Of a DNA stretch of 64,000 nt, positions 35,870-43,079 are shown piece after piece (the first letter of the stretch is position 1; every line of letters begins with the position of its first letter). The stretch is from Acetobacter orientalis (GTDB lineage Bacteria; Pseudomonadota; Alphaproteobacteria; Acetobacterales; Acetobacteraceae): assembly GCF_000963965.1 (NCBI RefSeq), contig NZ_BAMX01000031.1, forward strand, positions 1-64,000, in the 5' to 3' direction. Both the position numbers and the translations under genes were made by a program. The notes under the pieces were generated by a model. That model had not been told where the DNA came from and made no database searches. It worked only from the letters and a program-made list of their open reading frames with translations.

Positions 35870-36928
35870 TCAGTAATTGATCGAAACGTGAGGGATTTTT
35901 CCGAGCGCGATGGCTGTCACGATCGCCTTGCCGATGCCCTCAGATGCGCCAGCCTCCACGAGAGCAAGCAGGGCTGCATTATTGACCGCGCTTTTATGGG
36001 CCCTATCAGCGGCCCGGCGCTTTGCCTCGGCTTCCTCTTGCCTTTTCGTCGCCGCAACACGCTCACGTTCTGCCAGTACGGCGCGCTCTTTCTCTTCCTC
36101 CGCACGTCTTGCGGCCTCGACCTTTTCGCGCTCAGCGCGGGCCTGAGCCTCTTTCATCGCCTGTGCGGCTGCCTGCTCTCTTGCAACTGCCGCCTGAGCC
36201 TCACGCTCAAGGCGCTCACGTTCTGCCTGCGCAGCTTTCTCCGCCTGCATGCGGCTGCGCTCCGCAGCCTCCTGAGCAATGCGCTCTTCACGGGCAATAC
36301 GCTCCGCCTCAAGGCGCTTGCGCTCTTCTTCTGCGGCCAACGCCGCTTTGCGCTCATCTTCTTCTTGTTGGATGCGACGAGCCTTTGCTGCCTCAGCATG
36401 AGCAGAAAGGCTCACACCTGACTGCTCGAAACCCACCTTCGCTCGCTCTTTAAACTCTTCAAAGTCACGCCCATAAAGGCGGGTAAGCTCAGATTGACGA
36501 GCGGAAACAGTTTCTTCATCAGGCGCAAAGTCGAACCGTGCCAACGCCTCCATGTCACGTATTGCGTTCTGGTGCTCCTCGACGCGCGCAGCTTCGCGGG
36601 CATCAAACTCAACAACCGGCGCTTTTACTTCGTCGCGCAAAGCATCAAGGCGCGTTTTTATAATCCGCCGATCTGCATTGACGCGGTCAACAGTGGCTTT
36701 TGCCGCTTCCTGAACAACCTTACCCATATTATCGAGGGCGGTTTTGGAACGGGCCACATCGTAGGCAACTGACTTGATGTGTTTGCGCCCTTTTTCTGTT
36801 GTCGCGTCTAACGATAGACCGCGCACATGCGCTTCTAGGCGTGAAACCACGTCTTCGACGCCACCAGCAGCAAACACGACCGACGGAACAAGTGTTTCCA
36901 CAACGTCTAAAGTAATTTCTTTTTGCAT
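35870..36928 (-). CDS. Long coiled-coil phage protein
   Basis: 352 residues. An N-terminal domain (1-160, with conserved-looking DNMGKVVQEAAKATVDRVNA and LRDEVKAPV) leads into about 130 residues of Glu/Ala/Arg-rich coiled coil (EERKRLEAERIAREERIAQE and similar) and a short C-terminal domain. The N-terminal part resembles DUF1351-type proteins found beside RecT-like genes in phages. A helper role in recombination is possible but unproven. The coiled coil produces long spurious frames on the opposite strand. Confidence 0.65.
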   Translation of the reverse strand: MQKEITLDVVETLVPSVVFAAGGVEDVVSRLEAHVRGLSLDATTEKGRKHIKSVAYDVARSKTALDNMGKVVQEAAKATVDRVNADRRIIKTRLDALRDEVKAPVVEFDAREAARVEEHQNAIRDMEALARFDFAPDEETVSARQSELTRLYGRDFEEFKERAKVGFEQSGVSLSAHAEAAKARRIQQEEDERKAALAAEEERKRLEAERIAREERIAQEAAERSRMQAEKAAQAERERLEREAQAAVAREQAAAQAMKEAQARAEREKVEAARRAEEEKERAVLAERERVAATKRQEEAEAKRRAADRAHKSAVNNAALLALVEAGASEGIGKAIVTAIALGKIPHVSINY

Positions 36929-36955
36929 TGTTGCCTCAACAAGTAATTCTCAGCC

Positions 36956-36988
36956 AACACGGCCACGAAGCCCAGCCCACAAGCTGGG
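36956..36988 (-). promoter_or_regulatory. Leader element 2: hairpin plus GTGGCCGTGTT
   Basis: CCCAGC-TTGTGG-GCTGGG (36971-36988 on the minus strand) followed by GTGGCCGTGTT (36956-36966), 27 bases before the ATG at 36928. Second copy of the element at 35820-35854. Confidence 0.4.
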
Positions 36989-37001
36989 TGACGCGGGGGC
37001 G

Positions 37002-37277
37002 TTAGAGGAATGCGGAGCCTAGATCAGCAAACAGCGCGCCGAACGCCATAAGCATTGCGAGAAGGTCTCCCGTTACGGCGAGGCCAGTCTCTGTAAACAT
37101 GAGGAGGTAAGCGATTGAGCCGTACACAAGCAGGCCAAAAGCTGCCTGTGTGTAAGGGTTGTCGATCACTGAGTAATAGACCCGGCCAGCAGCCCATGCA
37201 GCTAAAACCAGAGTGTTTTCGATTTTCTCTTTAAGTGCGGGAGCAGTCTGCTGCTCGACCGTGCTTGTCTGTGTCAT
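37002..37277 (-). CDS. Small phage membrane protein
   Basis: 91 residues with two hydrophobic segments (about 45-63 and 66-88: AFGLLVYGSIAYLLMF and LAVTGDLLAMLMAFGALFA). First gene leftward from the CI-type repressor, under an operator at 37313. The ribosome site sits in a hairpin (37280-37303). Lambda-like phages often place small membrane or exclusion proteins here; function is unknown. Confidence 0.6.
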   Translation of the reverse strand: MTQTSTVEQQTAPALKEKIENTLVLAAWAAGRVYYSVIDNPYTQAAFGLLVYGSIAYLLMFTETGLAVTGDLLAMLMAFGALFADLGSAFL

Positions 37278-37312
37278 TGCCCATCACCTGTTTGGTTGAT
37301 GGGTTTAATATG

Positions 37313-37350
37313 ATAGGAATATTCCTATAATGCAATAGGAAAATAGGAAA
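37313..37350 (-). promoter_or_regulatory. Left operators of the prophage repressor
   Basis: A perfect palindrome ATAGGAATATTCCTAT (37313-37328) and a tandem ATAGGAAAATAGGAAA (37335-37350) lie between the leftward early gene and the end of the repressor gene. The same core occurs on the other side of the repressor. Confidence 0.65.
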
Positions 37351-37384
37351 TAAGAGGAAAAATCTTATTTATCTGGGAAAAATC

Positions 37385-38119
37385 TTATTTCCACATCCAC
37401 TTAGCAACAACGCGACCGCTGATGACGAGATCATCTAGTGGCCGTTCATAGCTGTCATAGGCTGGATTTATGGAGGAAATCTTGACTTGGATTGGGTCAG
37501 ATGAGCCAAAAACAACCTCAAGCCGCTTCATAACTAACCCCAGCCCGTCCCAAACAACGTATACACCGGGCGGGGTAGGGGTTCTGTGAGCTAAGTCCAC
37601 TAAGACCCGCTCGCCAGAATGGTAATCTGGCTCCATGCTATCGCCTCGTACTTGAATAATGGCGAGGGACTGTATGTTGTCGGTGAACGCCTCGAGAAAA
37701 CGGGCAGGGATTTGCCACTGATCAACAGGGATATTCCCGTTTTCTGATGCAACATGATCTATAAGTGTACCGGGGCCAGCGCCAGCTTGGACATCATACT
37801 CCGGTATTACTAACCGACCGCTTATTTCGCTAATCTGCCGAGCTGGCCTTTCTTGAGTGTAAGCCTCTGTATGCACCTTATCTAGATCAACGCGCTTATT
37901 ATCGCCGTCACTGCGGAATATATCGGCTGATACACCCAATATGCTAGATAGCCTCTCGCGCACATCTTCACGCAAATTCTGCGGAGAGCCTTTCTTTACA
38001 TATTGCTGAAGATACGCATCGTTCTTCCCAAGAGCCAAAGACAAACTCTTGAGAGTATGTTCGGAGTTGCGTCCGATTAGCTCGAGAAGTGCGAGCCTAG
38101 CTTTATCGAGAACAGTCAT
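37385..38119 (-). CDS. CI-like prophage repressor with S24 peptidase domain
   Basis: 244 residues. An N-terminal HTH (about 15-65, LKSLSLALGKNDAYLQQYVK) is joined to a LexA/CI-type S24 domain with the catalytic serine S161 (RGDSMEPDY) and lysine K198 (VMKRLEV). A112-G113 is a likely self-cleavage bond. It should hold the prophage silent by binding the sites at 37313-37350 and 38141-38191 and be inactivated by RecA-stimulated cleavage. It diverges from the Cro-like gene at 38206. Confidence 0.9.
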   Translation of the reverse strand: MTVLDKARLALLELIGRNSEHTLKSLSLALGKNDAYLQQYVKKGSPQNLREDVRERLSSILGVSADIFRSDGDNKRVDLDKVHTEAYTQERPARQISEISGRLVIPEYDVQAGAGPGTLIDHVASENGNIPVDQWQIPARFLEAFTDNIQSLAIIQVRGDSMEPDYHSGERVLVDLAHRTPTPPGVYVVWDGLGLVMKRLEVVFGSSDPIQVKISSINPAYDSYERPLDDLVISGRVVAKWMWK

Positions 38120-38140
38120 GCGCTCATTATCTTATATAAA

Positions 38141-38191
38141 ATAGGAAATATCCAATATGAATTATCCTATTGCATACTAGGATATTTCCTA
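38141..38191. promoter_or_regulatory. Right operators of the prophage repressor
   Basis: ATAGGAAATATCCAAT (38141-38156) and TAGGATATTTCCTA (38178-38191) match the left-side palindrome with one or two changes, with further half-sites TTTCCTAT up to 38203. They lie between the divergent repressor and Cro-like genes. Confidence 0.65.
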
Positions 38192-38205
38192 CTAGTTTCC
38201 TATTT

Positions 38206-38430
38206 ATGGTTACTGAACCCGACCCCATCTTGCCTGCAGTGGAGGCGTTTTTAGCCCGCGAAGGCATCTCACCCACGTCATTCGGGAAGAATGCCGTGAA
38301 CGATCCAGCATTTGTGCGTGACCTGCGCGAAGGGCGGGAGTTGCGCAAAAAAACACGCGACCGGGTGTTTGCCTTTTTGGCGCACCCCAAGATGCCAAAA
38401 CGCACCCCAACCTCGGAGCGCGTGGCATGA
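38206..38430 (+). CDS. Cro-like small regulator
   Basis: 74 residues. The sequence MVTEPDPILPAVEAFLAREG followed by ISPTSFGKNAVNDPAFVRDL and REGRELRKKTRDRVFAFL fits a compact HTH protein common at this position in alphaproteobacterial prophages. The ATG at 38206 directly follows the operators and has no Shine-Dalgarno sequence, so translation may be leaderless or weak. A frame extension upstream passes through the operators and is unlikely. It starts the rightward early operon. Confidence 0.65.
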   Translation: MVTEPDPILPAVEAFLAREGISPTSFGKNAVNDPAFVRDLREGRELRKKTRDRVFAFLAHPKMPKRTPTSERVA

Positions 38431-38951
38431 GCGAGGAACTGCTTATAAAAATGCGCTCCATGCGTGGTTGCCCGGTCAAAGCCGCGGCGCACTTGGGAAT
38501 AACACCGAGCGCAATAACAAACTGGAAAGCTGTTCCTAAGCGGTTCGAGAAGAAACTGCGTGCATTTTTGGACACGTACAAAGCGCCGAAGCCGAAGAGT
38601 AAAGTGTACATCAAGTGGCGCGATGATGAGCGTGTAATTTTGTGCGACATGAAGGCCGCCGGGGCATCTAACGCAGATATCGCTCTCGTTCTAAAGCGCG
38701 AAGAAATCAGCATTGCGCAGCAAATTTCTTTTCTGTTTCGCAGGCATGGCCCGGATTGGGCACGCATGCTCTCGGCAACCACTGAGTGCGACCTAGACGA
38801 GCCTTCATGCCCAAATGAGGCGTGGTCAGAGGCTAAAATTGACAAAGAGGAGCACCGCCTACGCTCTCTGCCGCTCGCATCTTTCCGCGACATTATCGCA
38901 CTAGATGCCCAAATCTCGCTGACGCGCCATAGCGCGGGACGGCACGCATGA
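38427..38951 (+). CDS. HTH-containing phage regulatory protein
   Basis: 174 residues. The first 50 residues (KMRSMRGCPVKAAAHLGITP then SAITNWKAVPKRF) form a YdaS/Cro-like HTH. A second HTH-like segment follows at about 80-115 (GASNADIALVLKREEISIAQ). Start overlaps the Cro-like stop as ATGA. Probably an early regulator. Confidence 0.6.
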   Translation: MSEELLIKMRSMRGCPVKAAAHLGITPSAITNWKAVPKRFEKKLRAFLDTYKAPKPKSKVYIKWRDDERVILCDMKAAGASNADIALVLKREEISIAQQISFLFRRHGPDWARMLSATTECDLDEPSCPNEAWSEAKIDKEEHRLRSLPLASFRDIIALDAQISLTRHSAGRHA

Positions 38952-39139
38952 GCGCTATCAAACCTCCCCACGGCTTCAAGTTGGCCTATGCCCGCGACCT
39001 GAAATCGTCCGAGTGGGCGAAGTTTGGCACGCAGGCCCGTGCCCCGGAATTTCTGAAACAATGCGCCTACGCAGACCCGAACAATATCCGCGTAATTGAG
39101 CGGGACGGGCGCGAGTGCATTTTTGTGAGGGCTAAGTAA
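38948..39139 (+). CDS. Small phage protein (63 aa)
   Basis: MSAIKPPHGFKLAYARDLKS; basic, unknown function. ATGA overlap with the previous gene; its stop codon is directly adjacent to the SSB start. Confidence 0.55.
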   Translation: MSAIKPPHGFKLAYARDLKSSEWAKFGTQARAPEFLKQCAYADPNNIRVIERDGRECIFVRAK

Positions 39140-39622
39140 ATGGCCGGGTCTGTAAACAAGGTAATTCTCGTCGGCAATCTGGGGAAAGACCCGGAAGTCC
39201 GCACCACGCAGGGCGGGCAGAAGATCGTATCGTTCTCTCTGGCGACCAGTGACACGTGGAACGACAGGCAATCTGGCGAGCGCCGCGAGCGGACGGAATG
39301 GCACAGGGTAGTTGTTTTCAACGAGCGCCTTGCCGATGTGGCCGAACGCTTCTTGCGCAAGGGGCGCAAGGTTTACCTTGAAGGGGCGTTGCAAACCCGC
39401 AAATGGACGGATCAGTCTGGGCAGGAACGCTTTACGACCGAAGTGATTGTTGAGCGCTTCCGTGGCGAGCTCGTGTTGCTTGATAGCCGCGCTGACAACG
39501 AAGGCGGGCAGAGTAACCAGCAACCCCAGCCGCGCGAACAGCCTCGCCAGCAGGGAGGATACGGCCAGCAGTCCAATGGCTGGGGCGGTTCGTCCGATCT
39601 GGACGATTCCATACCATTCTAG
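39140..39622 (+). CDS. ssb: Single-stranded DNA-binding protein
   Basis: 160 residues. OB fold in the first 110 residues ([43 protein letters not shown]), then a glutamine- and glycine-rich linker and the acidic tail DDSIPF that recruits partner proteins. Phage-encoded SSB for replication and recombination; complements RecT, encoded in the leftward operon. Confidence 0.93.
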   Translation: MAGSVNKVILVGNLGKDPEVRTTQGGQKIVSFSLATSDTWNDRQSGERRERTEWHRVVVFNERLADVAERFLRKGRKVYLEGALQTRKWTDQSGQERFTTEVIVERFRGELVLLDSRADNEGGQSNQQPQPREQPRQQGGYGQQSNGWGGSSDLDDSIPF

Positions 39623-39627
39623 CGCCA

Positions 39628-39825
39628 TCACTCGGTCATGTATTCCGCGCTAACCCCCAGCATCTTGGCGACTTCCAGAGCCAGCGCAACCCGCTGCCCC
39701 TGTGTCGCGCCCGGATGCAAGAAGCTCCAAAGCTTAGCCGTCCTCAGTAGTGAGATACTGAGGAACGGTGAGGCTATGGGTGTGGTGGGGTCTGCGCAAT
39801 CATATGTGTGGGGCATCACCTCCAT
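39628..39825 (-). CDS. Small divergent phage protein, possibly regulatory
   Basis: 65 residues on the strand opposite to the surrounding operon. ATG 39825 has GGAG 8 bases upstream, and the C-terminal part WSFLHPGATQGQRVALALEV looks like genuine protein, similar in feel to the end of small HTH regulators. It diverges from the gene at 39876 across a palindrome, which suggests a local switch. Function unknown. Confidence 0.5.
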   Translation of the reverse strand: MEVMPHTYDCADPTTPIASPFLSISLLRTAKLWSFLHPGATQGQRVALALEVAKMLGVSAEYMTE

Positions 39826-39844
39826 GTTTGTTTCTCCAGTCTCA

Positions 39845-39859
39845 TGTTCTCGCAGAACA
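39845..39859. promoter_or_regulatory. Palindromic operator candidate
   Basis: TGTTCT-CGC-AGAACA, a perfect inverted repeat between the divergent genes at 39825 and 39876. The GTTC/GAAC halves are LexA-like, but the spacing differs from the alphaproteobacterial direct-repeat SOS box. Confidence 0.5.
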
Positions 39860-39875
39860 AAGAATGGAGCAGGCA

Positions 39876-40316
39876 ATGAAAGATATTTTGGAAAATCGTT
39901 CCAAAAGTTTGGAAAAACGTCCAATGCAGATGACTGAATCAGTCACGCGTGACGCCCAGACTATGGCCCGAACTATCGTAAAGACGTTCGGGGTAGGTCT
40001 CGGCGTCAAGGAAATAATTCATCGCTTAGCCTCTGCTCTGAAAATTTCAGACCGGCAAGCGAAGAGTATCTATTACGGCGAGCCGATCACAATAACTGCT
40101 CAGTTATTCATGAGAATGCTTGCCGTTTACCAAGCCAATCTTGGGCGCTTGCAGAAAAAGGCAGAGCATGAAGCTGCCGTTTATCGCGCCCTCAATGATG
40201 AATGGGAAAGCAAATGGGGAAACTCGTTTTGCGGTGGCGAATTGTTGTCGCTCGAAAGCGCGCGGGCAGAGCATTGCGCCGCGCACTCTACTTCCGAGAG
40301 CTTGCTCAATGGCTGA
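39876..40316 (+). CDS. Phage regulatory-type protein with HTH
   Basis: 146 residues. ATG 39876 is preferred because GGAG lies 6 bases upstream; longer frames run into the operator. The middle segment KEIIHRLASALKISDRQAKS has HTH character. The last third (WGNSFCGGELLSLESARAEH) shares DNA with the next small gene in a different frame. Probably an early regulator. Confidence 0.5.
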   Translation: MKDILENRSKSLEKRPMQMTESVTRDAQTMARTIVKTFGVGLGVKEIIHRLASALKISDRQAKSIYYGEPITITAQLFMRMLAVYQANLGRLQKKAEHEAAVYRALNDEWESKWGNSFCGGELLSLESARAEHCAAHSTSESLLNG

Positions 40317-40378
40317 ACTCCAAAGCGGACGCGCTGCAAGCTAAAGCTGACCGGCTGGAACGGGAGTGTGGAGGATGA
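40214..40378 (+). CDS. Small basic phage protein nested in the preceding gene
   Basis: 54 residues, MGKLVLRWRIVVARKRAGRA then a helix ELAQWLNSKADALQAKADRL. It begins inside the previous gene in another frame and ends in an ATGA overlap with the next start. The coherent helix and coupling support it; the N-terminal Arg/Lys-rich part suggests nucleic-acid or membrane contact. Confidence 0.5.
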   Translation: MGKLVLRWRIVVARKRAGRALRRALYFRELAQWLNSKADALQAKADRLERECGG

Positions 40379-40608
40379 GAAATTCTCTGACTACACCAGA
40401 TATTTACGCGCTTATTAACCGCAAGGTTAATGATGAAGGAACAGCAAAAGCATTTGCCGCCAAGCATGGACTCACGGAGGCATTCCTCTCTGCCGTACGA
40501 AATGGCGCGAAGCCGATACCGCGGAAGGATAGTCCTCTTACTCGCGCTCTGGGCGTCGAGTGGGTTCCTCCGACTGGTGGATATTGGCGCTTCAGGGAGG
40601 GTATTTGA
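40375..40608 (+). CDS. Small HTH-like phage protein
   Basis: 77 residues (MRNSLTTPDIYALINRKV). The segment GTAKAFAAKHGLTEAFLSAV followed by RNGAKPIPRK is typical of small XRE-like phage regulators. ATG 40375 follows GGGAG and overlaps the nested gene stop as ATGA. Its own stop overlaps the HNH gene start as TGATG. Confidence 0.6.
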   Translation: MRNSLTTPDIYALINRKVNDEGTAKAFAAKHGLTEAFLSAVRNGAKPIPRKDSPLTRALGVEWVPPTGGYWRFREGI

Positions 40609-41159
40609 TGAGCATTCCAAGAATATCCTCTCCCGTTGAGACACTTTCGGGATTTCTTGTGTGCATGTGCAAAGAAGAGGTCTGGCGTCCAATTGATGAA
40701 TTCCAAAATTATGAAGTGTCATCACATGGAAGAGTTCGTCGCTTTGGCCATAGCGCAGCACTCATACCAGCTTGGACTCATGGTTATGCGCATGTGAGCC
40801 TTTGCCATCAAGGAAGCATCAAAACGCGGCGCGTTCATCGACTGGTTGCTGATGCTTTCCTGGGGTTTCCTCCGTTTGTGGGGGCCATACTTGCCCATAA
40901 TGACGGAGATAAAACGAACAACCGCGCCGACAATCTGCGCTGGGCAAGCTTAGCGGAAAATCAAGAAGACCGTCGCAGGCATGGGACAAAAACATGCGGT
41001 AGCGCTGTGAAGGGGGCAAAGCTCCATGAGGAAGACATACCAAAAATCAGAGTGCGACTGATGAGGGGAGAAACATGTGCTGATATCGCTGACTCTTATG
41101 ACGTCTCTATCAGTACAATAAGTCTTATTCAGCGCGGGAAAATATGGAGGCACGTATGA
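40608..41159 (+). CDS. HNH homing-type endonuclease (NUMOD4-HNH-HTH)
   Basis: 183 residues. A NUMOD4 domain (WRPIDEFQNYEVSSHGRVRR) is followed by an HNH domain (RRVHRLVADAFLG, LAHNDGDKTNNRADNLRWAS) and a C-terminal HTH (ADIADSYDVSISTISLIQRG). This is the layout of free-standing phage homing endonucleases. The start at 40608 has GGGAGG upstream; an internal ATG at MCKEEVW is possible. It fits without a gap between two neighbours, so its insertion left the operon intact. Confidence 0.85.
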   Translation: MSIPRISSPVETLSGFLVCMCKEEVWRPIDEFQNYEVSSHGRVRRFGHSAALIPAWTHGYAHVSLCHQGSIKTRRVHRLVADAFLGFPPFVGAILAHNDGDKTNNRADNLRWASLAENQEDRRRHGTKTCGSAVKGAKLHEEDIPKIRVRLMRGETCADIADSYDVSISTISLIQRGKIWRHV

Positions 41160-41422
41160 GCGAATTGGGCCATAACAGCACCGCAAATGTGGGCGGGATT
41201 GCCGTCGATCGCCTACGGTCAATTATCGAGCGCGTGGAGCGTCTTGAAAGCGAGCGCAAAGCTCTGTCTGGCGATATCAAGGACATTTTCACAGAGGCCA
41301 AATCTGCTGGCTTTGACGTGAAAGTCCTCAAGCAGATCATACGCCTACGCAAGCAGGAACCGGCAGATGTGGAAGAGCAGGAAACTCTTCTTGATATCTA
41401 CCGCAAAGCTTTGGGGATGTAA
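41156..41422 (+). CDS. DUF2312 protein
   Basis: 88 residues. LRSIIERVERLESERKALSG followed by DIKDIFTEAKSAGFDVKVLK and IIRLRKQEPADVEEQETLLD matches DUF2312, a helical family nearly confined to Alphaproteobacteria and their phages; function unknown, DNA-associated role suspected. GGAGG precedes the ATG, which overlaps the HNH stop as ATGA. Confidence 0.85.
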   Translation: MSELGHNSTANVGGIAVDRLRSIIERVERLESERKALSGDIKDIFTEAKSAGFDVKVLKQIIRLRKQEPADVEEQETLLDIYRKALGM

Positions 41423-41425
41423 GTC

Positions 41426-41623
41426 ATGCTGAAAATATTCCAATCCCCTGACACAAAATTGCGGCGCGAAAACGAGAGATTGAGGCTGGAGAACGCGCGT
41501 TTTCTTGATTCCGTTCTGCGTGTTCGCAACGAGAACATGCGCCTGCGTGACCAGTTGCGGGATACGCGCAACCAACTGGCAGCGGTAGAGCGTGAGCGCA
41601 ACCGGCAGGGGCAGTTCGCATGA
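41426..41623 (+). CDS. Small coiled-coil phage protein
   Basis: 65 residues, almost entirely a basic-acidic coiled coil (LRRENERLRLENARFLDSVL). Overlaps RusA as ATGA. No function assigned. Confidence 0.6.
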   Translation: MLKIFQSPDTKLRRENERLRLENARFLDSVLRVRNENMRLRDQLRDTRNQLAAVERERNRQGQFA

Positions 41624-42042
41624 GGGTGATACGCTTCGAGCTTCCCCAGCCATATCCTCTACTCAATCACAGCATTGGCCAGAGCCGTTGGGCGCTCACT
41701 GGCATGCGGCAGAAGATGGCCCGCGCAGTTGCCGCCGCCACTTCGGGGCTGCGCATTCCAGAGCCATTCCAGAAAGCGCACGTGACGATTGAGCGGCATT
41801 CGTGCGGTACGCCAGACCATGACGGGGTACAGGGCGGGGCTAAATTTCTGATCGACGCCCTGACAACGCCAAAGCTGCTCAATGTGCGCAAGTTGGGAAC
41901 GCGCCAGCGTGTGCGGAATAAACGCGGGTTGGGGTTCATTGTCGATGACGGGCCGGACTATGCCACGTTCGATATTCGAGCCGTCAAAAGCCGCATGTGC
42001 GCACAGAAAACAGTCGTGACGATTACGGAGATTTTGCCGTGA
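41620..42042 (+). CDS. rusA: RusA-type Holliday junction resolvase
   Basis: 140 residues. The catalytic acids D66, D68 and D79 with K75 lie in TPDHDGVQGGAKFLIDAL, the RusA signature, and the length fits. It cleaves four-way junctions, freeing recombined phage DNA for packaging. Follows the coiled-coil gene with an ATGA overlap. Confidence 0.87.
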   Translation: MRVIRFELPQPYPLLNHSIGQSRWALTGMRQKMARAVAAATSGLRIPEPFQKAHVTIERHSCGTPDHDGVQGGAKFLIDALTTPKLLNVRKLGTRQRVRNKRGLGFIVDDGPDYATFDIRAVKSRMCAQKTVVTITEILP

Positions 42043-42158
42043 TTATCAGCAGTTTTTCTCAATGCGCCCGGTACACACCGGCCCGCAACCCTGCTAATAT
42101 GGCGAAGGCCGCTGGTGTTGGAGCACCGGGCGGCCTTCTGACCACAATCTTGGAGTAA
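42039..42158 (+). CDS. Small ORF of ash-like form
   Basis: A GTG overlapping the RusA stop as GTGA opens 39 codons (ARNPANMAKAAGVGAPGGLL in the middle). The sequence around AAGVGAPGG recalls the P4 ash type of tiny phage proteins, and the same DNA forms a hairpin (AAGGCCGC/GCGGCCTT). It could be a real peptide, an RNA control element, or both. Confidence 0.35.
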   Translation: MIISSFSQCARYTPARNPANMAKAAGVGAPGGLLTTILE

Positions 42159-42162
42159 CAAG

Positions 42163-42219
42163 ATGATGGGTACTCCCTTTTATAGCACTCAAAAAATCAG
42201 AACGAAAGGCGGGTTTTAA
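42163..42219 (+). CDS. 18-codon leader peptide
   Basis: ATG 42163 has GGAG 7 bases upstream and reads MMGTPFYSTQKIRTKGGF. Its TAA overlaps the next ATG as TAATG. The strong site and coupling suggest a leader that sets translation of the replication gene. Confidence 0.45.
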   Translation: MMGTPFYSTQKIRTKGGF

Positions 42220-43079
42220 TGGCCCGTATCCGTAGCGTTCACCCCGGCATTTGGACAGATGAGGCATTTATGGACCTCTCTCCATTTGCGCGGCTCCTCA
42301 TTATCGGCCTCTGGACGGAAGCTGATGATGGTGGCGCATTTGCGTGGAAGCCAAAGCAGCTAAAAGTTCGAATTTTAGGCTCCGATGATGTCAATATCGA
42401 AGCTCTTTTGCACGAACTCTCGAAGCAAGGGTTCATTCTTCATTATTCGTGCGATGGTAGCGAGTTTGGAGCAATTCGAAACTTTGGAAAGTTTCAGTCT
42501 CCAAAGAAACCTTCCCGCAAATGGCCTATGTCAGAAGAAATTCGGCAGTTTTCCGCCACCTCTAAGATCGAGGAAGAAACCGTTTCCCAAAATTGCGAGA
42601 TAATAAAAGAAACGGTTCCCCACAAGTTCCCCACCAGTAACGAACCAATTCCAACAGGAGAGGAGGGGAGAGGAGGGGAAAGGAGAGGAGAATTACCCTC
42701 ACTACGTTCGGGACCGCCGGAGCCGGTCGAAGCTGAAATCATGCCGATGGAAGTTCAAGCGCCAGATGCCCGGAGCCAGCTTTGGGCAGACGGATTGCAG
42801 CGGTTGAAGTACATGACCGGGAAGCCAGACCGCCAGTTGAGGCCATTGCTCGGCAAGTGGCTCAAAACGGCGCGGGATGATTGCGGGCTGCTCCTGAGCA
42901 TCATTCGGGAAGCGTCCGAGTTGCGTCCAGCCGATGCGGTGAGTTGGGTGACGCAGGCCGTGGCATCCCGAACTGGGCACGCCGCTGACCGCATTCGCAG
43001 TGAGTTCCAGATGCCAACCATGAGCTTAGCCGAGATGGACGCGCAGGCCGCCGCCCTTGGTGAGGAGATTTGCCGATGA
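42219..43079 (+). CDS. Phage replication initiation protein (DnaD/O-like)
   Basis: 286 residues. The N-terminal 110 residues (MARIRSVHPGIWTDEAFMDL, ARLLIIGLWTEADDGGAFAW) form the winged-helix domain of phage replisome organisers. A low-complexity linker with EEGRGGERRGELP is followed by a C-terminal helical domain. It likely binds the phage origin and recruits the host helicase through the next gene. Possible origin iterons within the linker-coding DNA (GGAGAGGAGGGG-type repeats at 42657-42690) are noted but unproven. Confidence 0.72.
   Translation: MARIRSVHPGIWTDEAFMDLSPFARLLIIGLWTEADDGGAFAWKPKQLKVRILGSDDVNIEALLHELSKQGFILHYSCDGSEFGAIRNFGKFQSPKKPSRKWPMSEEIRQFSATSKIEEETVSQNCEIIKETVPHKFPTSNEPIPTGEEGRGGERRGELPSLRSGPPEPVEAEIMPMEVQAPDARSQLWADGLQRLKYMTGKPDRQLRPLLGKWLKTARDDCGLLLSIIREASELRPADAVSWVTQAVASRTGHAADRIRSEFQMPTMSLAEMDAQAAALGEEICR

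Noticed and set aside
36022-36453. Plus-strand frames opposite the coiled-coil gene
   Set aside because: Repetitive GAG/GCG codons of the coiled coil produce long Leu/Pro/Arg frames in antisense.
42657-42690. Possible replication iterons in GGAGAGGAGGGG-type repeats
   Set aside because: They lie in DNA coding for a Gly/Glu/Arg linker and are purine repeats rather than clear iterons; mentioned only as a possibility in the gene entry.
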